DNA from: Gemmatimonadetes bacterium SCN 70-22 | Lineage (GTDB): Bacteria; Gemmatimonadota; Gemmatimonadetes; Gemmatimonadales; Gemmatimonadaceae | Length of the DNA stretch: 64,000 nucleotides | Reading direction: 5' to 3' | Assembly (NCBI GenBank): GCA_001724275.1 | Contig: MEDZ01000005.1 | Span: 56,176-120,175, forward strand | Shown here: positions 50,988 to 60,232 of the stretch, one piece after another | Layout of the letters: every line of letters starts with the position of its first letter | How positions within the stretch are numbered: position 1 is the stretch's first letter | The notes under the pieces: model-generated | What the model saw: the letters and a program-made list of their open reading frames with translations, nothing else | Database searches by the model: none | Told to the model about the DNA's origin: nothing | Made by a program: the position numbers and the translations under genes

Positions 50988-51581
50988 TCACCTTCTGGCG
51001 TACACCGCCGTCTCGCCATCGCGCGTGAAGGTGAGCACGTCGTACGGCTGCCCGCTGCCCTCCATTCCCGGCGAGCCCGCCGGCATGCCGGGCACGGCGA
51101 GTCCCGCGACTGGCGGCCGCTCGTCGAGCAGCCGCACGACGAGGTCCGCCGGCACATGCCCTTCGACGACATACCCGCCGACCAGCGTCGTGTGACACGA
51201 GGCCAGCTCGCCCGGCACCCCCTGCTCCGCCTTGATCGCCGCGATGTCCGATACGTTCTTCTCGGTTACCTCGAAGCCAGCGCGACGCATGTGCCGGAGC
51301 CAGAGCGAGCAGCACTGACACGTGGGGCTCTTGTAGACCGTGATCTCGCTCGCCTGTGCGGGTGCCGGCGTGGCAAGCCACCAGCCGGCACCAAGGAGCG
51401 CCGCGACTAACACCGCGGCGATGATGCGGAGCCGGCGGCTGCGTGCACCCGCAGGGCTCGGGGCAATAGCGCCCCGGCCTGGCCGCCCATCGGGGCGGCC
51501 CTGCGCGAGACGACCGCCCTCGCGCGCCTCGTGCCGCGCGCCGCGCAGCGCCGAGGGCCGATGTTGCTTGTGTTCACTCAT
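50988..51581 (-). CDS. DUF411 metal-binding protein
   Basis: 197 aa. Membrane anchor near residue 50 (LRIIAAVLVAALLGAGWW), then the DUF411 domain: TVYKSPTCQCCSLWLRHMR near residue 82, SCHTTLVGGYVVEGHVPAD, and GLAVPGMPAGSPGM. The Cys trio and Met-rich end are typical of copper-handling CopG-like proteins. The start overlaps the cusA stop (ATGA), making it the last gene of the cus operon. Confidence 0.88.
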   Translation of the reverse strand: MSEHKQHRPSALRGARHEAREGGRLAQGRPDGRPGRGAIAPSPAGARSRRLRIIAAVLVAALLGAGWWLATPAPAQASEITVYKSPTCQCCSLWLRHMRRAGFEVTEKNVSDIAAIKAEQGVPGELASCHTTLVGGYVVEGHVPADLVVRLLDERPPVAGLAVPGMPAGSPGMEGSGQPYDVLTFTRDGETAVYARR

Positions 51582-54500
51582 GGCGTCAAACCTCCCTCGC
51601 TGTTGTTGGACGATGTCATCGAAAGCTGCGCGGCACCGACAGGTCGTGGTGCCGCCCCTGCCATGCGCCCGCCGAGCGACCGCTCGGCGGCAAGATCCGC
51701 ACGCACCTCGCGCTCTTTCCAGAGCGAGTAGATGGCCGGGATGACGATCAGCGTGAGCACCGTGCTGCTCACCATCCCGCCCACCATCGGTGCGGCGATG
51801 CGCTTCATCACGCTGGACCCCGTCCCCGTGCCCCACAGGATCGGCAGCAGGCCGGCCATGATCGCCGTCACTGTCATCATCTTCGGTCGCACGCGCTCCA
51901 CGGCGCCCTCCATCACCGCGTCGTAGAGGTCGCGCAGCGTCGGCCGGCGGCCGTCCACCTGTCGCGCCTTCCACGCATGGTCCAGGTAGATGAGCATGAT
52001 GACCCCTGTCTCCGCCGCCACGCCGGCCAGCGCGATGAATCCGATCGCTACCGCCACCGACCAGTTGTAGCCGAGCAACCAGATGAACCAGATACCGCCG
52101 ATGATCGCGAACGGCAGCGAGAGCATCACGATCAGCGTCTCGCCCACGCTCTTGAAGTTGAAGTAGAGGAGCAGGAAGATGATTCCCAGCGTGGCCGGTA
52201 TGACGACCTTCATCGTCTCCTGCGCGCGCAGCATGTATTCGTACTGCCCGCTCCACGCGAGGGTGTAGCCGGAGGGGAGCGTGACCATCTGCTCGACGAC
52301 CCGCTGCGCCTCGGCCACGTAGCTCCCGATGTCCCGATCGGCGACGTCCACGTAGACCCACGCCGTCGGCTGCGCGTCCTCGGTGCGGACCACCATGGGG
52401 CCCGGCACCTGCTTGATCGTGGCTACCTGGCCGAGCGGCACCTGCGCCGCCCGTCCGCCGCTGGCGGCGCCGGGCGCCGCCCCACCACCCATCGCCATGC
52501 CGGCGCCCGCCGTGGCTGCGTCACCCCCCGCCGTATTCACGGGAATGAGGACGGACGCCAGCCGCTCCGGGCTGTCTCGCAGCTCCTGCGGGTAGCGCAC
52601 GCGCACACCGTAGCGCTCGCGCCCCTCGACGGTCTGCGTGATCGTCATGCCACCGATCGCCGTCGTGATGACAGCGTTGACGTCACCCACGTTGAGTCCG
52701 TAGCGCGCGGCCGCCGCGCGATCGATGTCGATGTCCACGTAGTAGCCGCTCACCGCGCGCTCGGCGAACGCGCTCCGCGTGCCGGGCACGGATTGCACAG
52801 CGCGCTCGACCTCCTTGCCGATTCGCTCCAGCTCGCCCAGGTCGGGACCGAAGATCTTGATCCCCACTGGCGTCCGGATGCCTGTCGCGAGCATGTCGAT
52901 GCGCCCGCGGATCGGCATCGTCCAGGCGTTGGTCACCCCTGGCATCCGCACGGCGGAGTCCAGCTCGGCGATGAGATCGTCGTACGTCAGCCCCTTCCGC
53001 CACTCCGATTCCGGCTTGAGCGTGATCGTCGTCTCGAACATGTCGAGGCCCGCCGGGTCCGTCGCCGTGTTGGCGCGGCCGGCTTTCCCCCACACGTGCT
53101 CGACCTCCGGGAACGACTTCAGGATCGCATCCTGTGTCCGCATGATCTCGCGCGCCCGGGCTACGCTCACACCCGGCAGTGTCGTTGGCATGTAGAGGAT
53201 CGTCCCCTCCTCGATCGGCGGCAGGAACTCGCTGCCGACCTTCGTCCACGGAATCCACGAGAGGATGAGCGCGACGGCGGCCACGCCGATCACCGGCCAC
53301 CGGTGCCGGAGAACGCCCGTGATCATCGGACGATAGACACGGATGAGCGCCCGGTTGAGCGGATTGGCGCGCTCCCGGTACATCTTCCCGCGGATGAAGA
53401 GCCCCATCGCCACCGGGACGAGCGTCACCGCCAGCAGACTCGACGCCGCCATGGCGAACGTCTTCGTGTACGCGAGGGGCTTGAAGAGCCGCCCCTCCTG
53501 CCCGGCCAGCGTGAACACCGGCACGAACGAGACGGTGATGATGAGGAGCGAGAAGAAGAGCGCAGGTCCCACCTCCCGCGACGACTCGACGACCACCTGC
53601 CAGCGCTCGCGCGCCGAGAGGACGTTCGTGTTGAACGAGCGCCCCATCGAGACTGCGCCCCGCGCGACCTCCTTCGCTTCCACCGCACGTTCGAGATGCT
53701 TGTGCATGTTCTCGATCATCACGATCGCCGCGTCGATCATCGCGCCGATGGCGATCGCGATACCGCCAAGCGACATGATGTCCGCACCCACGCCAACCCA
53801 CCGCATGCCGATGAAAGCCATCAGGATGCCGATAGGCAGCGTGAGGATGGCGACGAGCGCCGAGCGCGCGTGGAAGAGGAAGATGAGGCAGACAAGCGCG
53901 ACGACGACCGACTCCTCGAGCAGCTTCTCGCGCAGGTTCTCGATGGCGTGCTCGATGAGCGAGCTCCGGTCGTAGACCGGCCGCACGACCACGCCTGGCG
54001 GGAGCCCACGCTCGACCTCCACCAGCTTCTCCTTGATGCGCTCGATGGTCGTCAGCGCGTTTTCGCCGAAACGCATGACGACGATGCCGCCCACGGCGTC
54101 GCCGCGCCCGTCGAGCTCGGCGACCCCGCGCCGCACGGCCGGGCCCACGTTCACCCGTCCAAGTTCGGCGACGCGGATCGGCGTGCCGGTCTCGGTGGCA
54201 CCGACGACCACGTTCTCGATGTCGCCGATGCTGCGCAGGTAGCCGAGACCGCGCACCATGTATTCGCGCTCGGACAGCTCCATCACCATCGCGCCGACGT
54301 CCGCGTTGGCATTCTGGATGGCGCTCATCACGCGCGTCACCGGGATACCGTACGCGAGCAGCTTCGCCGGATCGATGTCCACCTGGTACTGCTTCTCGAA
54401 CCCCCCGACGGCGGCGACCTCGGATACCCCGGGCACTGCCGTGAGGGCGTAGCGGAGATACCAGTCCTGGAGGCTCCGCAGTTCGGCGAGGTTCATCCGG

Positions 54501-54946
54501 CCGGTGGTATCCTCGAGTGCGTACTGATAAACCCAGCCCAGCCCCGTGGCGTCCGGACCCAGACTGGGCGTCACGTTCGCCGGCAGCTTGCCCTTGATGC
54601 CGCTCAGGTACTCGAGCACGCGGCTGCGCGCCCAGTAGAGGTCCGTCTCGTCGTCGAAAATGACGTAGACGAAGGACACACCGAAGAAGGAGTACCCACG
54701 CACCGTCCGCGCGCCCGGCACCTTCAGCATCTCGGCGGCGATTGGGTAGGTGACTTGGTCCTCGACGATCTTGGGCGCCTGCTCGCCGTAGTCGGCCTGC
54801 ACGATGACCTGAACGTCGCTCAGGTCGGGCAGCGCCTCGAGCGGCGTGCGCTGGAGGGCCCGTATGCCGCCGAAGATGGCCCCGACCGTGAACAGGGCGA
54901 CGAGCAGCTTGTTGCCGACGGCCCATTCGATGATGCGATTCAGCAT
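51578..54946 (-). CDS. cusA: HME-family RND efflux pump (CusA type)
   Basis: 1122 aa, 12 membrane helices with two large periplasmic loops, normal length for CusA/CzcA. N-terminus WAVGNKLLVALFTVGAIFGG; the CusA-type segment IAIAIGAMIDAAIVMIEN in helix 4, whereas CzcA-type pumps usually show further acidic residues there. Exports Cu(I)/Ag(I) from periplasm or cytoplasm with CusB and a TolC-like channel. A glycine/alanine-rich insertion (AGAGMAMGGGAAPGAASGG) sits in the second periplasmic loop. ATG 54946 follows cusB by six bases. Confidence 0.94.
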   Translation of the reverse strand: MLNRIIEWAVGNKLLVALFTVGAIFGGIRALQRTPLEALPDLSDVQVIVQADYGEQAPKIVEDQVTYPIAAEMLKVPGARTVRGYSFFGVSFVYVIFDDETDLYWARSRVLEYLSGIKGKLPANVTPSLGPDATGLGWVYQYALEDTTGRMNLAELRSLQDWYLRYALTAVPGVSEVAAVGGFEKQYQVDIDPAKLLAYGIPVTRVMSAIQNANADVGAMVMELSEREYMVRGLGYLRSIGDIENVVVGATETGTPIRVAELGRVNVGPAVRRGVAELDGRGDAVGGIVVMRFGENALTTIERIKEKLVEVERGLPPGVVVRPVYDRSSLIEHAIENLREKLLEESVVVALVCLIFLFHARSALVAILTLPIGILMAFIGMRWVGVGADIMSLGGIAIAIGAMIDAAIVMIENMHKHLERAVEAKEVARGAVSMGRSFNTNVLSARERWQVVVESSREVGPALFFSLLIITVSFVPVFTLAGQEGRLFKPLAYTKTFAMAASSLLAVTLVPVAMGLFIRGKMYRERANPLNRALIRVYRPMITGVLRHRWPVIGVAAVALILSWIPWTKVGSEFLPPIEEGTILYMPTTLPGVSVARAREIMRTQDAILKSFPEVEHVWGKAGRANTATDPAGLDMFETTITLKPESEWRKGLTYDDLIAELDSAVRMPGVTNAWTMPIRGRIDMLATGIRTPVGIKIFGPDLGELERIGKEVERAVQSVPGTRSAFAERAVSGYYVDIDIDRAAAARYGLNVGDVNAVITTAIGGMTITQTVEGRERYGVRVRYPQELRDSPERLASVLIPVNTAGGDAATAGAGMAMGGGAAPGAASGGRAAQVPLGQVATIKQVPGPMVVRTEDAQPTAWVYVDVADRDIGSYVAEAQRVVEQMVTLPSGYTLAWSGQYEYMLRAQETMKVVIPATLGIIFLLLYFNFKSVGETLIVMLSLPFAIIGGIWFIWLLGYNWSVAVAIGFIALAGVAAETGVIMLIYLDHAWKARQVDGRRPTLRDLYDAVMEGAVERVRPKMMTVTAIMAGLLPILWGTGTGSSVMKRIAAPMVGGMVSSTVLTLIVIPAIYSLWKEREVRADLAAERSLGGRMAGAAPRPVGAAQLSMTSSNNSEGGLTP

Positions 54947-54952
54947 GGCCGT

Positions 54953-56428
54953 CTACTCCCGATGCTGCGAGTGATCGATGCCCGGCGTCTTGGGCATGGG
55001 CACCGCCTTGGGCGCCGCCGGGGGTCGCGGGCCGGGCGCGACCGGCGTGCTCGCGCGGTCGTCACCGCCCGTGGCACCCGATGCCCCCATGTCCATCCCC
55101 GGCATGTTCCCCATCCCACCGAGCGCCGAGCCGAGGTTCGACTCGGCGTCTACAAGGAAGGTGGCCGAGGCGACGACGGTGTCGCCCGCCACGAGCCCCT
55201 GCAGGATCTGCATCCGATCGGTCGTCGCCAAGCCGAGGACGACGTCGCGCGGCGCAAGCGTGCCATCGGCGCCCTTCACGAAGACCATGGTGCGCGTCCC
55301 CGTGGCGAGCACCGCCGAGCGGGGCACGTTGAGCGCCGACGCCGGGCCCGTGCCACGCACGCGAATGGTCGCGTACATCCCAGGCTTGAGCACGAGACGG
55401 GGATTCGTCAGCTCGACGCGCACCCGCGCCGTTCGCGTTTCCGCGTTCAGCGTCGGGTAGATGTAGGTGATCCGACCCATCCGCTGCTCGCCGGGCAATG
55501 CCTCGAACTCCGCGGTCACCTCCTGACCCAGCCGGACACTGGCCAGGTCGCGTTCGAAGACCTCGCCCTCGAGCCAGACCGTGCTCAGGTCGGCGACCCG
55601 ATACAGTGCGTCACCGGCCATGATGCGCTGGCCGGCCAGCACGTTCTTCTCGACCACGACCCCGCCCGCCGATGCCCGCAGGACGAGCGCCTTCCGCACC
55701 TCGCCCGTCCGCTCGATGCGCTCGATCTCGCTCGCCGGGATGTCCCAGAAGGCGAGGCGCCGCCGCGCGGACTCGCGCAGCTCTTCGGCACCGCGCTGTG
55801 CCTCCGGCGTACCGGCAGCCACGTCGGACGTCAACTGCCGCGCGAGGAGAAGCTCCTGCTGCGCCGACACGAGCATCGGCGAGTAAATCGACAGGAGCGC
55901 CTGCCCTTGTTGCACCGGCTGGCCCGTGTAGTTGACGTAGAGCTCTTCGACCCAACCGTCGATCTTCGGCGCGATGGCCTTCACGCGCGTCTCGTCGTAC
56001 GTCACCAGCGCGACGGTCCGAATCTCGGTCGCGAGCGGGCCGAGGACCACGGGCGCGTACGTCACGCCGATCCGCCGCGCGTTCTCCTCCGTCAGCAGCA
56101 CGGGCATCGCGCTGTCCGCGGCGGGGGCGGCCCCGTGGTTGTGTCCGGCCGCGGCCGCCGCTTCGTCGCCGCTGCGCGTGAGCAGGTAAACAGCCGCGAT
56201 CGCCGCCAATATCACCACGGCGAGAATCGCGGCGCCGAGCGCGCGGCGACGGCGGCTCGGTCGGCCGGATCCGAACGGCGACTCTTCGTTCGAATCCGGA
56301 GTCGGACCGATGGGCGAGGCTCGTTGCGTGCCCGCATCAGTATGGGGGTGAGTGGCATCCCGCCGGGGGTCGTCGTGCGGCACGCTCGTCGCCCTCTCGT
56401 TCAGATAATCGTTCGGTACGTTGCTCAT
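54953..56428 (-). CDS. cusB: efflux RND periplasmic adaptor (CusB type)
   Basis: 491 aa. A long cytoplasmic N-terminus (60 residues), one membrane helix (ALGAAILAVVILAAIAAVYL), a His motif HNHG, then the barrel-sandwich and alpha-hairpin parts (YVNYTGQPVQQGQALLSIYS). The C-terminal 70 residues are Met/His/Pro-rich (MGNMPGMDMGASG, HSQHRE), a likely copper-binding tail. Overlaps the stop of the TolC-like gene by four bases. Confidence 0.93.
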   Translation of the reverse strand: MSNVPNDYLNERATSVPHDDPRRDATHPHTDAGTQRASPIGPTPDSNEESPFGSGRPSRRRRALGAAILAVVILAAIAAVYLLTRSGDEAAAAAGHNHGAAPAADSAMPVLLTEENARRIGVTYAPVVLGPLATEIRTVALVTYDETRVKAIAPKIDGWVEELYVNYTGQPVQQGQALLSIYSPMLVSAQQELLLARQLTSDVAAGTPEAQRGAEELRESARRRLAFWDIPASEIERIERTGEVRKALVLRASAGGVVVEKNVLAGQRIMAGDALYRVADLSTVWLEGEVFERDLASVRLGQEVTAEFEALPGEQRMGRITYIYPTLNAETRTARVRVELTNPRLVLKPGMYATIRVRGTGPASALNVPRSAVLATGTRTMVFVKGADGTLAPRDVVLGLATTDRMQILQGLVAGDTVVASATFLVDAESNLGSALGGMGNMPGMDMGASGATGGDDRASTPVAPGPRPPAAPKAVPMPKTPGIDHSQHRE

Positions 56429-57828
56429 CTTCTGCTCCCGGCCGCGGGAGCGGCCACCACGTTCGGGTCGAACAGCTCGCGACCAATCAGCATCTCCAGG
56501 TCGGCCACCGCCTTGCCCTGCTCCGCCACGAGCACGAAGAGCTCCTGCTGGTAGCGGTTGAGGGTCATCTGATTGTCGAGCAGCGTCATGAAGTTCACGT
56601 CGCCCACCCGGTACGCGGCGAGCGAGGACGTGATGGTCGCCTGGGCCTGCGGCAGGATGGTGCTGCGATAGAGGTCACTCAGGTTGCGCGCGCGGCGCCA
56701 ATCCGCGTACGCGCCAGCGACGCGCCCGGCAGTTTCAGCGCGCATGGCCGTGAGGTCCGCCGCCGCCATGGTTCGCATGGCCGTCGCCTCCTCGCGCATC
56801 TGGAGCTGGCGGCTCCGGGCGAAGATCGGGAGACTGGCCCCGAGCATCAGGCTACCCATCTGCTCGTTCCCCATGCCCACTGGGCCCGCCCGCCAGCCGT
56901 ACTGTACGCCGACCTCGAGGTCGGGCCACAGCTCCCGGCGAGCGAGCGTCGCGGCCGCTTCCGCCCCCCGCAGCTCCTCACGCCCCGCTTGAATCATTGG
57001 GCGGTTCGCCTGGGCCAGCCAGATCAGCGAGTCGAGCGGCGGCAGTTCGGTCGGCAGCGCCGGGAGCACGGGCGAGGCCGGATCGGCCTGCGGGGCGCGG
57101 TTGAGCAACCCCGCGAGCCGTGCGTCCATGCTGGTGCGCATCGTCTCCATGCGGACGATGTCCTCTGTCATGCGGGCGATCTCGACCTGCGCGCGGAGCA
57201 CGTCCGGCTGCCGTCCCTCACCCACCGCATACATGGTCTGCGCGGTCGTGGCGATGTCCTGCAGGAGCCGCCGCGTCGCGATTGCCACGTCGAGCGACTG
57301 GTCGGTCTGGTACAGGTCATAGAAGGCCATCGCTGCCTGGGCGCGGACGTCCCACCGGACGTCGGCGGCGCGGCTGCGGGCCGCCGCCGCCTGCGCCTCA
57401 GCCACGTCACCGGCCAGACCGAGCTTGCCCGCCACAGGGATCATCTGGATGAGCTGTAGCTGCGTCATGCCGAGCGGGTCCATCGACTTCAGCGACGGCA
57501 ACTCGCGGTTCATGAAGCCGAGCTGGAGCAGTGGATCGGGCGGACGCTTGGCGCCGGGCACGCGCGCCTCGGCGGCACGGGCCAATGCCCGAGCGGCCTC
57601 GAGCCGCGGACTCGCGGTGGCGAGCTGCCGGTAGAGCGCGCCGAGCACCAGAGAGGGCGCTTGACGAGCGGGTGTGTCGCGGTCGCCGGCTGCGGAAGCT
57701 GACGACGTCTGCGCAACGGCGCGACCGGGCATTCCGATACCGGCGAGCACGGCCGTGGTGGCCAAGCCAGCTGTGCGGACGAGTGCGCCTACGCGCCGAT
57801 CTCGCCAGCAGAAAGAACTGAGTTTCAC
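56425..57828 (-). CDS. cusC: TolC-like outer-membrane efflux protein (CusC role)
   Basis: 467 aa. Signal peptide (TAGLATTAVLAGIGMPGRAVA), then the two-repeat alpha-helical barrel of outer-membrane factors: LARAAEARVPGAKRPPDPLL in repeat 1 and AEAAATLARRELWPDLEVGV in repeat 2. First gene of the cusCBA-DUF411 operon. Operator at 57897-57945. Confidence 0.92.
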   Translation of the reverse strand: MKLSSFCWRDRRVGALVRTAGLATTAVLAGIGMPGRAVAQTSSASAAGDRDTPARQAPSLVLGALYRQLATASPRLEAARALARAAEARVPGAKRPPDPLLQLGFMNRELPSLKSMDPLGMTQLQLIQMIPVAGKLGLAGDVAEAQAAAARSRAADVRWDVRAQAAMAFYDLYQTDQSLDVAIATRRLLQDIATTAQTMYAVGEGRQPDVLRAQVEIARMTEDIVRMETMRTSMDARLAGLLNRAPQADPASPVLPALPTELPPLDSLIWLAQANRPMIQAGREELRGAEAAATLARRELWPDLEVGVQYGWRAGPVGMGNEQMGSLMLGASLPIFARSRQLQMREEATAMRTMAAADLTAMRAETAGRVAGAYADWRRARNLSDLYRSTILPQAQATITSSLAAYRVGDVNFMTLLDNQMTLNRYQQELFVLVAEQGKAVADLEMLIGRELFDPNVVAAPAAGSRR

Positions 57829-57896
57829 GGGAATCGTCTCGGGTTGGCGCCGGCGCGTGCTGGTCCGACGATCGAGCCTACAGTTGGTCGATCGGA

Positions 57897-57945
57897 ACAG
57901 TCGCCAGGCTACCTGAGCCTGCGCTGAGCGGGACCTGAGCGTACA
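57897..57945 (-). promoter_or_regulatory. TCAG 11-bp direct-repeat operator plus -10 (cus operon)
   Basis: CTGA on the + strand at 57913, 57924 and 57935; toward cusC the hexamer GACTGT (complement of 57897-57902) is at the standard offset. This ties copper efflux to the same regulon as the carbon genes. Confidence 0.74.
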
Positions 57946-58023
57946 CCAGCGATGTGCTGCAGCATGCTCGTCCGGCCGACGGCTTGTGGGCGGAGGAGCG
58001 ACTCGTGGCCTGCGAGGGCGCAG

Positions 58024-58494
58024 CTACGCTCGAGGAGGGGGGACGTCGGGGGCGTCGGCGCGTGAGTGAGGACGGGTGTCCGATTCGGACATCTCCCCAC
58101 CTGCCTGCCATGCGTCGGTTGCCAGCGACGGGGCGGTCGCAATTGACATAGCCACGGCCGAGCACGCCATCATGGCGGCGCAACCTGAGGGAATACCCGA
58201 ATCGGGGCAATGCGACGGCACCGACTCAGTGCTCTCAGTCGAAGGCGACGCCCCCGGGATTGCCCGCGCCTCATTGCGAGCTCGGTGCGCGGGCGTCATC
58301 ACCATCCCATCATGCGTCATCCCTGCCGCGGTCTGCACGCCCGATTGAGCAACCGCCGCCATCGCCGGAACGGCGTTCGACCCGCCGTGCGAACTCGCGT
58401 GCCCCACCAGACACGCCGCACCACTCCCCTGCCAGTCGGCCTGGAAGAGGAGGAGCGTGGTGACGAGTGCGGTAAGGCGGCGAAGGACGAGCAC
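58024..58494 (-). CDS. small secreted or membrane protein, Met/His/Cys-rich, hypothetical
   Basis: About 156 aa from GTG 58494; the open frame extends to 58638 and the start is unsure. A hydrophobic N-terminus (LRRLTALVTTLLLFQADW) may be a signal; the body contains AGMTHDGMVMTPAH and SHCPDSGIPSGCAAMMACSA and ends DAPDVPPPRA. Metal binding is plausible next to cus genes, but no family is recognised. A low-GC stretch at 58552-58585 may hold its promoter. Confidence 0.5.
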   Translation of the reverse strand: MLVLRRLTALVTTLLLFQADWQGSGAACLVGHASSHGGSNAVPAMAAVAQSGVQTAAGMTHDGMVMTPAHRARNEARAIPGASPSTESTESVPSHCPDSGIPSGCAAMMACSAVAMSIATAPSLATDAWQAGGEMSESDTRPHSRADAPDVPPPRA

Positions 58495-58757
58495 GACTGG
58501 CGACCGAGGAGGGATGATCTGTGTAGCGACCGGGCCACTGAAGAAGCTAAGCTCTAGACGCTCGATAAAATGTAAGATTCCGACGGTTGCTCCGCCAATC
58601 GGGAAACCGGGCGCGAGACGTCGGAGAAACCCGGACATCTACGATGGCGCAGACACCGGAGTCGGAGGTGCGGCTACCGTTCTCGATCTGCGCGCGCCCG
58701 ACCTGAGGCGCCGGCGGCTGGGACTTGGCGGGTCGGCGGGTCGGCGCCCCTCGAGGA

Positions 58758-59027
58758 TCACCGCCCTTCGAGGTCCCGTTCGCCAAGAACGTGCCGCGTT
58801 GCACGTCCTTGGCCGGGGTGAAGACTGGCGTCGTAGAAGCGCTCTCCCTTGAGGCGGAGGGCGACGATCAGCCCCGCGTAGTCGAGCGGCGTCATTTCCC
58901 GGGCGATGCGGGGGATGAGTGCTTTGAGCAAAGTCTGACGGTCCGGCAGCGACAACGAGTTCGCCTCCTCGACCAGCTTCCTCAGCGCGGCGTGGTCCAG
59001 ATCGTCGGTCTGGTGACTCGTCGTCAT
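58758..59027 (-). CDS. small hypothetical protein
   Basis: 89 aa, mixed helical protein (HAALRKLVEEANSLSLPDRQ; IAREMTPLDYAGLIVALRLK; RHVLGERDLEGR). No membrane helix. The even amino-acid composition and codon pattern suggest a real gene, but I recognise no family. It lies between the M56 peptidase and the Met/His-rich protein. Confidence 0.6.
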   Translation of the reverse strand: MTTSHQTDDLDHAALRKLVEEANSLSLPDRQTLLKALIPRIAREMTPLDYAGLIVALRLKGERFYDASLHPGQGRATRHVLGERDLEGR

Positions 59028-59167
59028 GCGCTCGTCATCGGTGGCGGGTGTGTGCAGAGAATGGGCAGCTCGTCCCCTCCGTCAGGACGATGGCCCCACA
59101 GCGATCGTCCGGCAACCTTTCGTGGTGCCGGTCCGCCGCACCAGCACCATGCGGCCCGTGCCGACCG

Positions 59168-60214
59168 TCAGCGGCCGATGTGAGGGCACTCGCGCAGGAG
59201 CGGACCGAACGGCGAGCCGAGGCAGAACAGGTGGCTGATCGCCGATTGGCCCTCGTGCATGCAGTGGATCGGCACATCGGGCCGCTCGCTGGGCAGGGGG
59301 TGCGCCATGAGCACGCCCGACGCCCAGACGAGGCCGAGCGCCAGCGCGGCGCCGGCGACAGACCGTCGTGTTACGTGGCTCGTCACCGGCGGCTCCTCGC
59401 CGGCGAGCCGCCGGATGCGGCGGTCGAGAAGGTCCGGCCGGTAGAAGCCCACCGAGAAACCGGTAGAGATGCCGACCGAAGCGCGCACCAGCGCCGGCGG
59501 TGTCCGCCAGTGGGCCAAGGCCAGGATCGCCGAGGCAAGGACCAGCGGGCGACCGGCGGCGGCCGCGTCGTCGGCGGTGACTTCCGCATCGTCGGCCGCG
59601 TCCGCCGCCAGGCGGTGGAGCGCGGGGAGCCAGAAGAGCATCCGGCCCAGAAAGCGCAGGACCGAGAGGCGAAGCGGGTCCCGCCGCACGAGGTGCGCGC
59701 GCTCGTGCGCAAGCACCGCCGCGAGCTCGTCCGGCGTCAGCCACTCGGCCAGTTCCGCCGCCACGTAGATCATCGGGCGCAACCAGCCGACAGTAAACGC
59801 TGGATTGGGAAGCCCGGAGACAATCCAGAGGCGCGCCGGGTCGATGCCCGACGCGCGCGCCGCCTGCCAGAACGAGTCGCCAGCTTGGGGCGGAGTAGCC
59901 CCGAGCGGCACGAGAGCGCGGCGGACCGTCAGCCACGCGCGCGCACGGTCCCAGATGGCGTAGGCCAGCCCCGCCACGATGAGGACATGAAACAGGTAGT
60001 GAACCGGCGCCAGCAAGTGGTGCAGAGCTATCAGGCACAAGGCCCAGAGATGGTCCTGGCCCGCCAGCAGCGTCTCCATCCCTCGTGCCACATGGTGGCC
60101 AAAGACCGGACTGGTGCTCAGAACAATGAGGGCGGCGAAGCCGAGGAGGACTACGCGACGATGGCGGTCCTCCCGCGACGCGAGGGCGGTCGGCCGATTC
60201 GGGGCGCCGTCCAT
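59168..60214 (-). CDS. M56-family membrane metallopeptidase (BlaR1/MecR1-like)
   Basis: 348 aa. Three or four helices, then the zinc-peptidase core AAVLAHERAHLVRRDPLRLS near residue 170 (HEXXH form) and a further helix near residue 295. There is no penicillin-binding sensor domain, so it is a peptidase without a lactam sensor. A C-terminal tail has CMHEGQ, FCLGS and ECPHIGR, which might sense metal. Starts 18 bases behind the BlaI-family gene, so the two form a repressor/peptidase pair. Confidence 0.85.
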   Translation of the reverse strand: MDGAPNRPTALASREDRHRRVVLLGFAALIVLSTSPVFGHHVARGMETLLAGQDHLWALCLIALHHLLAPVHYLFHVLIVAGLAYAIWDRARAWLTVRRALVPLGATPPQAGDSFWQAARASGIDPARLWIVSGLPNPAFTVGWLRPMIYVAAELAEWLTPDELAAVLAHERAHLVRRDPLRLSVLRFLGRMLFWLPALHRLAADAADDAEVTADDAAAAGRPLVLASAILALAHWRTPPALVRASVGISTGFSVGFYRPDLLDRRIRRLAGEEPPVTSHVTRRSVAGAALALGLVWASGVLMAHPLPSERPDVPIHCMHEGQSAISHLFCLGSPFGPLLRECPHIGR

Positions 60215-60232
60215 GCCTTGTCGCCCCGGCCC

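Noticed and set aside
51977..56554. Open reading frame of 1525 codons on the + strand
   Set aside because: It runs antisense through cusA and cusB, has the Arg/His/Asp-rich composition of a shadow frame in very GC-rich DNA, and shows no family motifs, while the minus strand encodes clear proteins.
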